Source: Carposina sasakii (Eukaryota; Arthropoda; Insecta; Lepidoptera; Carposinidae). Taken from it: 64,000 bases of DNA. Within the stretch, counting starts at the first letter, position 1; each line of letters opens with the position of its first letter. Shown piece after piece: positions 32,044-44,219 of this stretch. The stretch spans positions 8,618,001 to 8,682,000 of the forward strand of contig CP053170.1 of NCBI GenBank assembly GCA_014607495.2, read 5' to 3'. A program made the translations under genes and the position numbers. The notes beneath the pieces are model-generated. The model made no database searches. It was given only the letters and a program-made list of their open reading frames with translations, and had not been told where the DNA came from.

Positions 32044-32276
32044 GTGCGGAGAAAAAATAAGATTTCAAAATTGGGTTCATTATGTCGGCTGAGTGGATAC
32101 CACGTATCGGCAAGCGCAGCGTGGGAAGGCCACCCGCGAGGTGGACGGATGACCTGGCCAAGGTCGCGGCGTCGGTTGGATGCAGGCTGCTTCCGACCGG
32201 TCGGAGTGGAGGTTGTTGGGGGAGGCCTATGTCCAACTGTGGACTTCTCAGGGCTGTAAATGATGATGATGATGAT
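32044..32276 (+). pseudogene. RTE-type LINE C-terminal fragment with GATGAT tail
   Basis: One frame reads RSVGRPPARWTDDLAKVA, and after a frameshift another reads EWRLLGEAYVQLWTSQG and stop. This is the usual C-terminus of RTE reverse transcriptases. A GATGATGATGAT microsatellite follows, the typical RTE 3' end. Only the last 70 or so codons survive. Confidence 0.78.
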
Positions 32277-32345
32277 GTCGGCTGATCCCGACTTGGGATA
32301 TTGTTATCGATATTGTGAACGATATTAAGCAAGTAGAACATTTTA

Positions 32346-32526
32346 TTTTAATAGCAATAGCAAAGCCGAAGCAAAGCGATAGCGAAAATTGTACAATATT
32401 CACCTTTAAATGTCACAGTTCCTTTGAAATTCATTTTACGTAATACGAATTTGACAAGCAATCAGCGATTTTTGTACAATTTACGCTATCGCTTTGCTTT
32501 TGCTAGTTAGGTAACAAGGGGGCCGA
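32346..32526 (-). mobile_element. AGCGATAGC-type MITE
   Basis: It is the inverse of 1278-1457 with the same foldback arms (AGCGATAGCGAAAATTGTAC and TTACGCTATCGCTTTGC). Confidence 0.55.
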
Positions 32527-32782
32527 TTCTCAATCACATGAATATTGAACTATATCGTATTTTGTTGAACTATTTGAACAGCTGACACCAACAGAACTTT
32601 CGCATAGTATATTAATGAGCATAATGATTAATAATGAAAATTAAGAGATTAAAATATATAGTATAAATAAAAATAACAAATCATTTTTAGGTTAGGTTAG
32701 GTTATGGCATAAAATTAATAAAGATTTTTAAACTATTTTCTTTACAACGGCTTATATCTTGTTTATATTATGTTCTTCTTCT

Positions 32783-32996
32783 TCAGCCTATTGCAGTCCA
32801 CTGCTGGACGCAACAAGGCTACTGCCACAGGGGGGTTTTGCCCATAGTCACCACGCTGGGCAGGCGGGTTGGTGACCGCAGTGTGATTTTCGGACTATGT
32901 TGCTGCCCACCTCCCGGAAACCCTTAATCGCCTCGTTCGATACGCACGGGCAGGCAGGGGTGGTACAAACTCTACTCTGCCGGCACCACGCGGCCA
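32783..32996 (-). repeat. SINE-like repeat with RTE-type tail
   Basis: It runs from AGCCTATTGCAGTCCACTGC to CTCTGCCGGCACCACGCGG on the plus strand, lacking a short part of the middle. Confidence 0.65.
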
Positions 32997-33239
32997 ATAT
33001 ACGAGTATGTTTATAAATTATATGTTAATTAATGTTATATTATGTTAATCTCTTCTAAATTTATGAAACCTTTAGGAAGAGACCGCTTCTTGATTCGTTA
33101 GTACGTTATTCATGAGAATAATCCACACAAAATTGACATAAACCATTATCATACTGGAAAGTTTGTGGGAAAAAATATATTAACGTGTTCGAGAAAAGTG
33201 GTTTACTGAAGTTATTGGGCATGACTTAAATCAGTCTTA

Positions 33240-33315
33240 AAGGTCAAGGCGGATAGCTGACCTCCAAACTTATATTAAAGGTCAAGGCGGATAGCTGACC
33301 TCCAAACTTATATTC
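33240..33315. repeat. Tandem duplication, 38-base unit x2
   Basis: GGTCAAGGCGGATAGCTGAC followed by CTCCAAACTTATATT occurs twice without mismatch over most of the unit. Confidence 0.85.
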
Positions 33316-33417
33316 AAACATGGCGCCCCATAATGATAATAACAACACAAGAAATTACAAATATTTTTAGTGGTTTTCGCCTCAGAATCATGGTCTGAAG
33401 TCGCCATATCAATATTT

Positions 33418-33444
33418 GCCTGGCTGTCACTTCCACCCTGTATA
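33418..33444 (-). repeat. Terminus of a TACAGGGTGNNNGTGACAGCC element
   Basis: The minus strand reads CAGGGTGGAAGTGACAGCCA. Related ends start at 1744 and 42632 on the plus strand. Only about 30-40 bases are shared, so the full element cannot be delimited. Confidence 0.4.
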
Positions 33445-33721
33445 TATCACGTCTCGAATAAGTTGAGCACTAGGTATAACACATATGAAAGTTTCCTCAG
33501 CAGTACCTAAGTGCCCCAGCCTCCTTTCGAAAGCAACTTTGAACTAGTTATTTCCATATGTACGCAAATGCCGCGCTTCCCCTAAGTGGCACGCAAATCG
33601 AGTAGAACGGAAACAAAGTTAGAGCAAATTGGGTTTGTTATGTTGCCTGCTGGAAATATTTTGAGGGCAGCGTAAAGTACCTACATGTATGGAACAAACT
33701 TGCACGGTCTATGTGTTTCGC

Positions 33722-33789
33722 AGTTATGAGTTATCAGATCCGAGGGTCAGTGGAGGGTGTAGGGCCCGGTGGTGGGCGCACCCATAGTG
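33722..33789 (+). repeat. Fragment of the palindromic element's right arm
   Basis: It reads TTATGAGTTATCAGATCCGA through GGGCGCACCCATAGTGA, matching the right arms at 20385-20450 and 30400-30463. Confidence 0.7.
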
Positions 33790-34104
33790 ACGGTCTATGT
33801 CTATGTCTATGACTAAGGTTATTTAAGAGCAATAACAAAACTTTTACCTTGTTCTAAGCCCGTGCCATCACAAAAGCGAAACATTGCCTGAATTTGACAG
33901 ACCATATTGCTGTCAAATCGCAAGTTAAACACTTGTTTAACTGTAGGCCCGTTTTTTATAATTGCACTATAGATATTGAAGGGCGAATCTGTTGACGACT
34001 CTACTTACTCAAGGGGCAACCTAAACGACTATAATAATATTTATTATTAAAGTCTTTAAAATATTTATTATTGTAAGATGACAACTTTCAGTCAATACAA
34101 ATTT

Positions 34105-34390
34105 TCTACATAAGAGTCCTATGAAACGAAGTAACCGTCTGTCTTGGTACGGGCATGTAAAGCGACGGGATGAAAGGCATATTTAACAGAGAGCGTTGTG
34201 CATGAATGTGAATGGATATAAAGGAAGAGGTAGACCAAAGAAATGTTGGATGGACTATGTGAGAGGATATGCGTGTACTGGGAGTGATCAATGAGATGAC
34301 GAATAATAGGGATGAATGGAAGAAAAGTACATATTGCGCCGACCACAAATAAATGGGAACAGGGTAGGAAGATGATGATGAAGAGTCCTA
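34105..34390 (+). pseudogene. RTE-type LINE C-terminal fragment, decayed
   Basis: The plus strand reads RLSWYGHVKRRDERHI, a stop, then CMNVNGYKGRGRPKKCWMDY and further broken pieces ending in a GATGATGAT tail near 34380. The RLSWYGHV and GRGRPKKxWxD motifs are typical of RTE C-termini. Several in-frame stops show it is dead. Confidence 0.75.
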
Positions 34391-35688
34391 TGAGAAGACG
34401 GTGTTCTAATCATGGTTATTAAATTGCCTCTCTTTGTTTACACGATATTGTATATCTATATATCTACTGCAAGTTTCTGGAGCGAGAAAATCGCCGACTG
34501 AAACAGAAATGCGATCGAATATTGTTTTTCATGAAACGTACTTCTATCCGATACCAGCCAACCAAAGAAAAAAAAAGAAAATTTTGTTTACATATGGTAA
34601 TTCAGTTTAGACACACATACCTATAGCTAGAAGCCCACTAGGCCTGCGATCAGTCTACATCAACGCTTGAGAGATTGGTTTTAAGGTCCCATCCATCTTT
34701 CCATTTTCCTACAGTGTGATTTGTAGAACTAAAAGTTTTTCCTAAAAGGGACCGATCTATTACAAAGGATGGATTCTTGACCAAGAGAAAATGTTTCTGG
34801 CGGGACATTTAGGATAAAAAATATACATTCATTACTAATGATATATTAATAATGTTATCTCTCTAATCTGTTGGCGTTCTTGCGAATTATCTAACTAGAC
34901 ACCAACACTCGTATACTTAGTGGTCACTTTTCCCTAAAGGGCACTCGAGCGAGAGATGGGCACATAATTGAAATTATAACGTAGTTTAGCTTGAGCGGTT
35001 GAGTTGGTTCGTCAACCTATTGCAGTCCACTGCTGGACGTTGGCATCCCCCAGAGTACGCCACATGACCCGATTTCCCGTTTTTGCCATCCAGTCACTAT
35101 CAGCCGCCCTCTACCTTCGAGAACCCGCTTACTCCACCGTCCATCGGTTCTCAGTCTACTACTTTTCGAGATCGGTTGAGTAGCTAATCCTTATTAATAT
35201 TATAAAATCAAAAGTAGGTAACTCTATCTAAGGGCTTTTTGGTCAGAAAGCTAACCTTAAGAATAAAGTAGATGCTGTCTATACCTTAATCAAGTTTCAG
35301 AAAAAAGGTAGTCTCTTTCTTCTCCGAATATCGATCGTCCGAAAATCATAATCCCTAACAAGTTTGCTATAATCATCACTTTCCATAATGTTCACGTATA
35401 CGAAATTGTATATTACCTAATCGTCTTTAATTCTAATACTTTGGTGCCATAAAATCGGGTGCTATAATGATTAGATGTCCTAATTTTTCTTACTATTAAG
35501 TCACATGTCCTAAGTGTTATATTGTATAATGTATGTTAGACCGAATGGTGGTTTATAATAATATTGTTAATAGGAATATAGTATTATAATATAATATTTT
35601 TAATAGAATAACTCTTCTATGCTGCTCTGGGAGTGAAAAAAAAAACGTATAATACTACAGCTGCTTCTCTTCCCGGGCATACTGTACA

Positions 35689-35884
35689 AGTCAGTAGACG
35701 GACAAGAGGGTCTTGGTGTTTTGTATGCGATGGGCTGACCACCTGTCACTACTAACCGAACTTGTACATCTCAACTATACCCTCAAAATTGGTCAGAAGT
35801 GGCACCATGTGGTTCTGTCGGCCCTTGGTGCTCTGCCTACCTCATAAGGGATAAAGGCGTGATTATATGTATGTATGTATGTAT
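35689..35884 (+). repeat. Repeat with (TATG)n tail, longest copy
   Basis: It ends GGCGTGATTATATGTATGTA. Shorter 3' copies lie at 16712-16803, 25587-25647 and 27380-27457. It is probably a SINE or LINE 3' end. Confidence 0.6.
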
Positions 35885-36925
35885 GTTAATAGGAATCTGT
35901 CAAGAGCATTATTTAAAACAAAAATTAGCATGAATAAAAAAAACAGGCACTTAAATCGACTCAGTTTACCCCGACTCCACGCAGTCTGGTCTGCCCTACC
36001 CCTACAGTCCAATGTAAAATAGTTGAATAAAACAAGAAAGTTGTTATTGGAAGGTTAGGTCCGTTAGGACTTACAACTATTATAGAAAAGCATTTTATGT
36101 CTTATGAATATTATAGATTGTGATATTTATAGCAAAAAAAATGGGTCATATTATATTTAGGGATTTCGGTTATCGGGCAAGTGATCTTATAGGACATTAA
36201 GTTAGCGCTACATTTGGACACATGATGATTATGTCACAAAATATTATGACACGTTAGATTCTGGATAAAAAATTTATGACACAAAATAGAGAATCCAGAA
36301 AAAGACAGCATTAAATTTATCCTTCAGATAGGCTGCCTGACCATTGAAAGAATCGGGCCTTAGAATTATATTTAGTTTTCTCATTGAAGAATTATTTCGT
36401 GAAGGTATAAACAAAATTCTTCTTCAATCCTTTTGTTTCGAGTAAAAATAATTCTTTTCAGTAATATATTCTTTTTCAGGGAAATTTCGGAGAAAAAGAA
36501 ACAAATTCAGATTATACGATACTTATATTGAAAGTTTGCAAATACAGACAGATGTCACGATCACGCACATTTTTCCAGTACGGAATAATACATTTTTTAT
36601 TATGTCGCTTGAAATAAGTGATTTTTATATCAGCCAAGTATTACCCATAGAAATGGGATATAAAAAGCGCAATGCAAGGTATTATTACCGTTGTCATTCT
36701 CATTTAGGCAACAATTTAAATAAACAAGAAATTGTTATTTACATGTAGACGATAATGTTAGATGAAACATGGATAAAACATACAATAGTTTATAAGTTAA
36801 ACCTCCTACTATTCAATTTTATCCAATAGTTTGCCTATGCGCGAACAAACTTGCAGAGAGACGGTGTAAATTTAAAAAAGTGTGTGTTTTTTTTTTTTTT
36901 ATATGAATAAATAAATAAATAAATA

Positions 36926-37139
36926 TTCATACACTACACAACACATTAACCTAGTTCCACATTAAGATCCCTAAGGTCTTGTGTCGTGGGTACTAAGCAA
37001 CGGTATATAAATACATAGGTAAGTATAGACACATCCATGACGGAAACAAACATCGTATCAATGTTTCAACCGGGATTCGAACCCAGGACCTATGGCGTCG
37101 CAGGCAGGGTCACTACCCACTAGACCAATCGGCCGTCAA
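36926..37139 (-). repeat. tRNA-derived SINE, copy 3
   Basis: The head ACGGCCGATTGGTCTAGTGG with B box GGTTCGAATCCC is followed by the shared body and the TTAGGGATCTTAATGTGG 3' segment. Confidence 0.8.
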
Positions 37140-37767
37140 TTTTTGTTATTATTGGCTCTCAAAAAGCGCCATATCTCTAATATACAGACAAATTACAGAT
37201 ACAGATTAAAATTCTAATTACATTCCATCCAAAATATTAAATGTATACTGTAATTAGTTATATTTAATTGATATTTAGATAATACCTACCTACACATTTA
37301 CTTATCTCATCAAAGAAAATTATTATTTTAGTTGAAGTCGTGGCAATATTTAAATCAAAAACCTTTAGATTGGTTTTCTGTGTGTGATCTTTCAAAAACC
37401 AATCTAGTTTCAGGATCTTGTTTACTTATTTTCTCAATTTCGATGGGAACAAACAGAATATTTCAATTTTGGCGAGTAAAAAAGCATGGCCGCCTGAATA
37501 AAGTTTGTTTTCAGGGTTCAGTGGGAAATGAACTGAGTATTTGTTTTACATTTTGTAGAGGAAATTTCGAGGTACCTATTGACTATTATTTTTATCCGAC
37601 TATAGTGAAGGAATATGAAACCAATCTGTTTTGAGGCGTGAAATAATAAAGATATCAGTAATATTTATTTATTCAGAACGCAATGAAGGAAAAAGAAAAT
37701 ATTTTATTTTCTGAGATTACTGCTAGCTACGGATTTTGTAATTTTAAAAAATCAGTTTAGCTATATA

Positions 37768-37958
37768 TTCACAACACATTAACCTAGTCCCACGTTAAGA
37801 TCCCTGAGATACTAAGAAGCGGTACCTACTAAGAAACGGTATAAAAATGTAGATAGTTATAGAAACATCCATGACTCGGAAACAAATATCGACCTACCAG
37901 GATTCGAACTTAAGACGCAGACAGCTACTACAGTACCAACTACACCAATCGGCCGTCA
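37768..37958 (-). repeat. tRNA-derived SINE, copy 4
   Basis: This is a diverged copy. The A box region is kept, but the B box has mutated (GTTCGAATCC followed by TGG). It lies about 630 bases from copy 3 in the same orientation. Confidence 0.72.
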
Positions 37959-38491
37959 AATATTAACGGTAACATATGAACAATAACATACAGATGCATA
38001 AAAGGCATATGGTTCTCATATTTCTTCCTATGAAACCCTAAAAATATGAATAAAATTCTATTACAAAGCCTTTGGGCTTGTATATAACCAAAGATTAAGT
38101 GAGATTTAAGACTTTTTCACAGGCAGAACCCACCCAAGATCAAAGGATTACGCCTTTTCTTTTGGTGGGAATTTTATTAACTTTTCCCTTTTTAGGTTAC
38201 ATTGTAATTAGGAGCCTGACGCGGATTAAGGGCGGCCGTTGAGGGATTTCTTCTAATTTCTTTTAAGTGAAACTGAACCAAAGTTTTTGTTTATATTATT
38301 ATTTTTAGTATGCATTAGTTTTTAGTTCATGTTAACACACTGCCGAAATTACTTCTAAACTATTTCAAATCAAATCAAATTTTCTTTCTTTATTTATTTG
38401 CAACATTAGTTAGGTACATATAATAATACAGTCAAGTTAAAATTACAAAGTAATAAAAATCGAACTTAATCGAATAACTCCTCGTGCGCTG

Positions 38492-38718
38492 ATGCGGGGG
38501 GTTCACTAGAATACATCGACTGCATCTCCTTCCGTGCATATCGTAAGAGCCGACTAAGGAACTCGGGCATTTTTTAGGCGAAAAGCTCAACTTTTCACTG
38601 ATTATTTGTCCTCTGATCATCTGTCCTATGCGAAACGTATCTGTGGTATCTCTTTTATGATCGTGCAGTTCTCGCTACCCCTTGTCGGGAACATAGCCGG
38701 GTGTATATGCATGTATGT
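38492..38718 (-). repeat. (CATA)n-associated repeat
   Basis: It runs from GCTGATGCGGGGGGTTCAC to GTGTATATGCATGTATGTA on the plus strand. Confidence 0.6.
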
Positions 38719-38755
38719 AATACTACTCTACGTTTAATTTCAAGATTTTTTTTTT

Positions 38756-38885
38756 AAATAAGTATATTAAATAGGGTTACGCTTGACCACAACAGGCCTG
38801 ATGGTAAGCACCGTTGCCGTCTAAGATGGAGCGCGCTTGTCTAAAAGCAACCGGTTCACTCTCGACTTGAAGACCGCAAGATTAT
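38756..38885 (-). repeat. LINE 3'-end repeat
   Basis: The block GATGGTAAGCACCGTTGCCG with TAAGATGGAGCGCGCTTG recurs at 45354-45460. It resembles the 3' portion of lepidopteran LINE families. No coding sequence remains. Confidence 0.55.
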
Positions 38886-39515
38886 AGTAAAATCAAGAAT
38901 AAGCACACAGGACAGCTCTTTCTGTATATGTAAATAAAAGCAAGACGGCAGGCGAAGATTTAGCATTTGTTGCATTTGAGCGTCACAAGTATAGAACTTC
39001 AGCGCTAAGCGACATCCTAATTACACTAAGTACCTTGTGATAAAAGGCAAGTTATTATTAGAAAAGTTCGTATAAACTATTATTATGTATTATCTAAATA
39101 ATCGCGAATTATTATCTATTCTCTAAATAAGCGCACCGACACACCTTGATATCATATTACTTGATGCTGATAAAAATATTGATTGTTATGTACGTACTAA
39201 AACTGTTTCATTATGCCGATATTGAATATTTTATGAAGTTTATTTATGCTTAATCTATATATTTGTATTTATGCTTAACCGACGAGCTTTTATGAAGAAT
39301 ATTATAAAGGTAAGTGAAGTGAAAGAAATGTATCAGTCAGGACTTTAGAAAATAGACTTCCGTGATCTCTACCTAGTCCTCCGAGAGAGCCGTGAATTTA
39401 TGTAGTTAACATTCTTTAAAAGTTTGAAATTGCTATGTATTTTAAATATTGAAGACATAAAAGCTATCTACATTAACTAACATTACATATACCTACGCAC
39501 GGCTGTGTTAATCGG

Positions 39516-40935
39516 CCCCCTGATTACGTAAAATTAGCGATCAGCAAAATTCGGGTATTAGGGCGTTTCGGTCCACTCGTGTTTCGGTCTGCCTAAAAGC
39601 ATTTTATTCATGGGGATATTCGGTCCACAAATGGATAGTGGACCGAATCGCCGAAGAGTTCTTCTTGAATGGGTAGATTCGGTCCAATTTTTTTTTCTCT
39701 GTGATTCTTATATGAGTTTACTCGTATTCATTACAAATACACTCTTAATCTTGAACGTATAAGGAAAAACGGACGGAATGCTGTCACTGCACAGATTGAA
39801 GCACCGTAATGACGGCGCGTTGCGCATGCGTGCGTATTTTCTATTAGGTGCCGAGCTTACTATGGTTTGTGTGTGTGGGTGGATAACGCGTCAATAGACA
39901 GCCCTACTCTATGGAATATCGTTACCGAGCTTACTATGAATGCTTCACTATATGTAGTAATAACACTCTGTCCGTTATTATTTATACGTTCATGCCCTTA
40001 ACAAACAAACATAGAAACAAATCTTATCTCTGTATAATATTAATGTAGATGTAATAATTATTAATAAGTAGTAACTTTACAAGATAACACATTGCATTTT
40101 ATTTATTTCTCCATTTTTGGTACCCAACTGTACTTGAATCTTTCAAAACAGGTATTCATATCGGGACGAATCGCCCAATAATAATAAAAATATGGGGTGA
40201 TTCATCCCGCGGGACGAATAGACCCATTTAGAAGGCATTCTCAGGCGTTTCGGTCCGCGGACCGAAACACGACCGGACCGAAACGCCCCAATATCCAAAA
40301 TTCGCGCTGTGGTCGCGCCAAAGATGCGCAATCTGTCAAATAAATTCGTATTACCTTAGCCTATCGTTAGCTAATCGTTTGCTGAATTTTCGCTAGCACA
40401 CTAGCGGCAAAGACGATAAAGTAGCAAAAAAAATTATACAATGTAAAATGGCGACTGAGGAAACAGCTGATCTCACTTAATAAAACATTCTGAACGAATG
40501 GCAAAGGAATTTTTAATCACACATATTGTTTGAAACTTTTTTAGAAAAACGCATTGCTACTTTTTAGAAAATAATAAAAAATATATTTTGTGCTAATTTA
40601 TAAAAATATATTCGGTGTGAAAAGCTAAAGAGATAGAAATGGAATACAATATAAATTATTTTTTACCACAGTATTGGCTGTATGGCAGTTCGTTTCTGCC
40701 AACCTAATATTTATCGCAGTTTGACAGTTCGTTTGCTGGCTGATCGTTTTGCGAACTTTAGCGTAATACGAACAAATGTATGAGGCAGACGATTTTATCG
40801 CTGTGCTATTGCTAGATTGCTTTGGCTCTGCTATTGCTCTTAGTTAATACGAATTTGACATTTAAATGCGAAAATTGTGCAAAATTCATTCGCACAATTT
40901 TCGCTATCGCTTTGCTTTTGCAAATTATCAGGGGG
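39516..40935. mobile_element. AGCGATAGC-type element carrying a nested DNA element
   Basis: The outer ends CCCCCTGATTACG and, inverted, CCCCCTGATAATTTGC flank AGCAAAGCGATAGCG-like sequence, as in the smaller relatives at 1278-1457 and 32346-32526. The 39557-40293 element interrupts it. The outer boundaries are approximate. Confidence 0.45.
39557..40293. mobile_element. DNA element with GGGCGTTTCGGTCC termini
   Basis: The left end reads TATTAGGGCGTTTCGGTCC and the right end inverted reads TATTGGGGCGTTTCGGTCC. Both continue to GTGTTTCGGTC. It has no transposase-like frame. It lies inside the larger structure at 39516-40935. Confidence 0.65.
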
Positions 40936-41216
40936 CGGGTAGTTAAAAGTGCAGGGTGATAAAACAGATCTACATCGTTTGGCTTAGCGAGGAAATATTA
41001 TGTGATCAATGACAAAATTCTAGCTTATCATCCTAGAAAATGCTCGACCTTAGTCGACTCTTACGATATATGGAAGGGGATCGATGGTGCTGATGTATTC
41101 TTCTAGTAAAGTCCCGCGTCAGCACATAAGAAACTAAGGAAACCCATAGAAAATTTTAAGTAGTATAGGTAAATATTTTTGTGATATGAATTCAAGCATA
41201 AAATACGTATTGTTTC

Positions 41217-41310
41217 TATAAAACGCCCGCTCACTAGAACACCGCTCGGAACTGGACCTTTATAAAACGCCCGCTCACTAGAACACCGCTCGGAACTGGA
41301 CCTTTATAAA
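41217..41310. repeat. Tandem duplication, 44-base unit x2
   Basis: The unit starting ACGCCCGCTCACTAGAACAC and ending GGACCTTTATAAA is repeated exactly (starts at 41223 and 41267). Confidence 0.9.
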
Positions 41311-41439
41311 ATAATATCACGGTACCTCAATAGTCGTAGTTTATGAAATGAAACCGATACTATTGAGTCGACTTTAATAATGGCTGAGAGTACTGTTGTC
41401 AATGATAATGGATTCGCTTTCATTCAGCAGTACTTTTTG

Positions 41440-41697
41440 TACAATTAGATAGACAAACATTTGACCGCCGGCCTAAGGTGGTACATGTTTGCCTAGAAAG
41501 TGCCTATTCACTCTAGCTTTGAAGAGACCGATGTTGTAGGCCTCGGGAAATACATCGGCAGGAAGTGCATTCCACTCCTTAGCCGTTCGCATTACAAGCG
41601 AGTTAGCATAACGTTTGGTGCGGATGGGTGGGATATCAACAACATAAGGGTGATACGCTAGTCTGCGTCTAGTATTGTCGGATTGCGAAGGTATCAA
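41440..41697 (-). pseudogene. LINE 3' fragment (C-terminal coding end plus 3' UTR)
   Basis: Minus-strand residues YANSLVMRTAKEWNALP, ADVFPEAYNIGLFKARVN and a final RHFLGKHVPP match the conserved C-terminus of a lepidopteran non-LTR family. The downstream 3' UTR (minus strand, to 41440) resembles 54665-54770, and other LINE 3'-end copies lie at 38756-38885 and 45354-45460. Confidence 0.7.
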
Positions 41698-42849
41698 CTG
41701 CCGCCTGCGACTTTACCCGTAGTATTAGTGAAAATACATATACGAAATACGCTCGATTGTATTCCTAAAATGGTGTTTTAGGATTGCAGTATCACAAAGG
41801 AGAACCTACAGTCACATCTAGGTAAAGCGGGGCTAGATATAAAAGAAGAGTCACAAGAGTTACAACTTTTACAACTTTTCACCTGAGAAAGCCCATAAGT
41901 TACTTAGTCAACTCTCAAACCTTATACATATTACTTTAGCTAAACATTGTCTAAATTTTACTGATATTCCATACATTTTGCTGTCAAATGTCATTTTTGA
42001 ACAGTATCTAACTTTAGACACGGTTTTGTAATAACACTGTATAAATACCGAACTTATACAATCACAGTTGAAATTCCAGAAATTAAAATGGTAAACAATT
42101 GCATAAAGGTCACCCAAAGTCTATTATCTCTGGCTCAATTCTCTTAAGTCTGTAGGTGAGTTAAAAGCGATTACAATGTAATTACAACATGGCGTAAAGA
42201 CTAAACTTTGACCGCACTGCCCACAGTCACTGAAACAGCCGTTAGAGGTCGCCATTGCGTCAGCCTGAACTTCGTTGAAGGGAATTTCAGGATTTAACCC
42301 CGGTTTTAGTAATAATAACCTATGTAAGAAATTGAAAGGAAAAAATCATTATGCTACTGAAGTATATGACTAGCAATGGTGAACACTACTATCTTAATAT
42401 ATAAAAAAAGAATCAAATGGGAGAAGACACACACACACATATAGTTTGGTAGCAACAGCCGTTATCTATAAGGTAGGTTTATTGTACAAAATTGTGTATC
42501 AATAAACAGATGAGATCTCTTTCAAAATTCACCGTAGAGTCTGGGCCCTTTGGTAGGCACGCTTCAGGGCAAGATTATTAAATATGTTATACTTGGAACT
42601 AACTTTTTTATCCCGACTTAAAATCAATATACAGGGTGTAAGTGACATACATGTAAATACTGAAAGCACAAAGCTTACTTGTCGAAAATTAATTATCAGT
42701 TTATTTGACCGGATATTTATGCTTCTTACACCAAATTATATTCAGCGCTAAGCCTTCCGTATTTGCTTGGACCTTATCCCTTGTCTTTATTAATGACCTA
42801 TATTATGTATATAATACCTATACTTACTAATTTTTATTTCACCTACTTT

Positions 42850-43940
42850 TCACTGTCTTCGTTTCTATCTAAGGTTTCTATGTTTCTACCCTGTTTGTCT
42901 TGTTTCATTGCTGCTATTGTATCTGTGTATGTGTGTAATCCTCAAATAGAAAACCTATAAAGAATAGGTTTTTTATTTGAGGATTACACATATTCTATAA
43001 TATCACGCTTGAACCGGCATGTGAAGTCACCCTTTTGTACGCGCGAAAGTGGAAACTCATTTGGTTTAATTGGCCGAATGAAAATGCAACCTTTGCCCTT
43101 TCGCAATTCGGTTTTTATTTCGTTATCGAGTAGAGTGCCACTACAAATGTTCGAGGCTTTCAATGAGGTTGCAGGAAAAGTTGTAATTATAGCACACTAG
43201 CGGCTGCCCGCGGCTTTGTCCACCTGAACTCAATAGCCTATGTGTTATTCTGTTGTAGGTATTATAACTGCCAAGTTTAATCATAATCCGTTTGATAGGT
43301 ACTGCGTGAAAAAGTAAGAAGCATTCAAACATGTTGACATTCTTACAAACGGATTATTGGCCCGTTTATTTTACTATTTTATATCAATAATAATTATCAC
43401 TAGAATACACCTACTTTAAGAGTCGACTGTCTTCGTTTACTTCGTTCTAAATCATTTCAGCAAGTTTTACCCTGTATTTTTTTGTCTACGTATTCTTCAT
43501 TCCCTATTGTATCCTATATGTGTTGTAATCCTCTGAGAAGTCCACTGTTGGACATACCTAACTTATACCTAAAGAACGCTACTTTTTCTACTTTTCAGTT
43601 GTTACACATGGATTGAGCTTGATCTATATCACTGATTCTTGATAATCGGCTGTATGTCACCACGCACACCTTCGTCTTTTGTACGCGCGAAAGCCGAGAT
43701 TGAAACTTACCATCTGTCGCAGGTATAACTTTGGAAATGGCTGCTGCACTTTTGTGTCCAACCTTTGCCCTTTAACGCAACTTTCAGTTTTTATTTCGCT
43801 GATGTTATTGCACCACTACATGCATGCACGTGACACAAGCGAATTTCTTCAAGCCACAGATGCAGGAAAAGGTTGAAAAAAAATGAGAATTATGGATTGA
43901 AGTTGCGTCAATTTTTTTCTGTGTACTCTACAAACAACTT
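42850..43940 (+). repeat. Diverged tandem duplication with conserved blocks
   Basis: Two units (about 42850-43200 and 43430-43900) share, in order, CTGTCTTCGTTT, a CTATTGTATC block, TTTTGTACGCGCGAAAG and AACCTTTGCCCTTT followed by a GTTTTTATTTCG block. The intervals have diverged. Function unknown. Confidence 0.5.
42933..42989. repeat. 26-base-arm hairpin
   Basis: Arm GTGTAATCCTCAAATAGAAA plus ACCTAT is mirrored at 42964-42989 with one mismatch, around a 5-base loop AAAGA. Confidence 0.8.
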
Positions 43941-44219
43941 TTATTTGAAAAACTTTTCCGGCTGTCCGTTAAAGCTCTATGTTATACCTAAAGTCGAACT
44001 CATTTATAGCTTCTAAATTGTGGTTATTTCTTTGTATGACAGTAATGGATGCTTCCCAACTGCCATCTATCCGTTAATTTTGCTAGTTTCTGCGTATGAC
44101 CAAAAGAAATACTATTGAAGCATTACAAAATCCACATACTAGGCTGATATTTCTTACAAACGGATAATAATTGGCCTAATCTTAGAGGTCTATTCTTACA
44201 TATTTTAAGCCAATGTGAT

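Larger units (their letters stand above)
26547..44219. other. Upstream region or long 5' intron, no host coding gene seen
   Basis: No protein-coding host exon is recognisable. The region contains nested transposons, LINE 3' fragments and MITEs, listed individually. It is either the first intron of the RGK transcript, as the acceptor at 26546 requires an upstream exon, or intergenic DNA. Confidence 0.5.

Noticed and set aside
37332..37634. 100-codon open frame on the plus strand
   Set aside because: No family resemblance, no ATG start, no flanking splice signals that looked right. Length is within chance for AT-rich DNA of this size.
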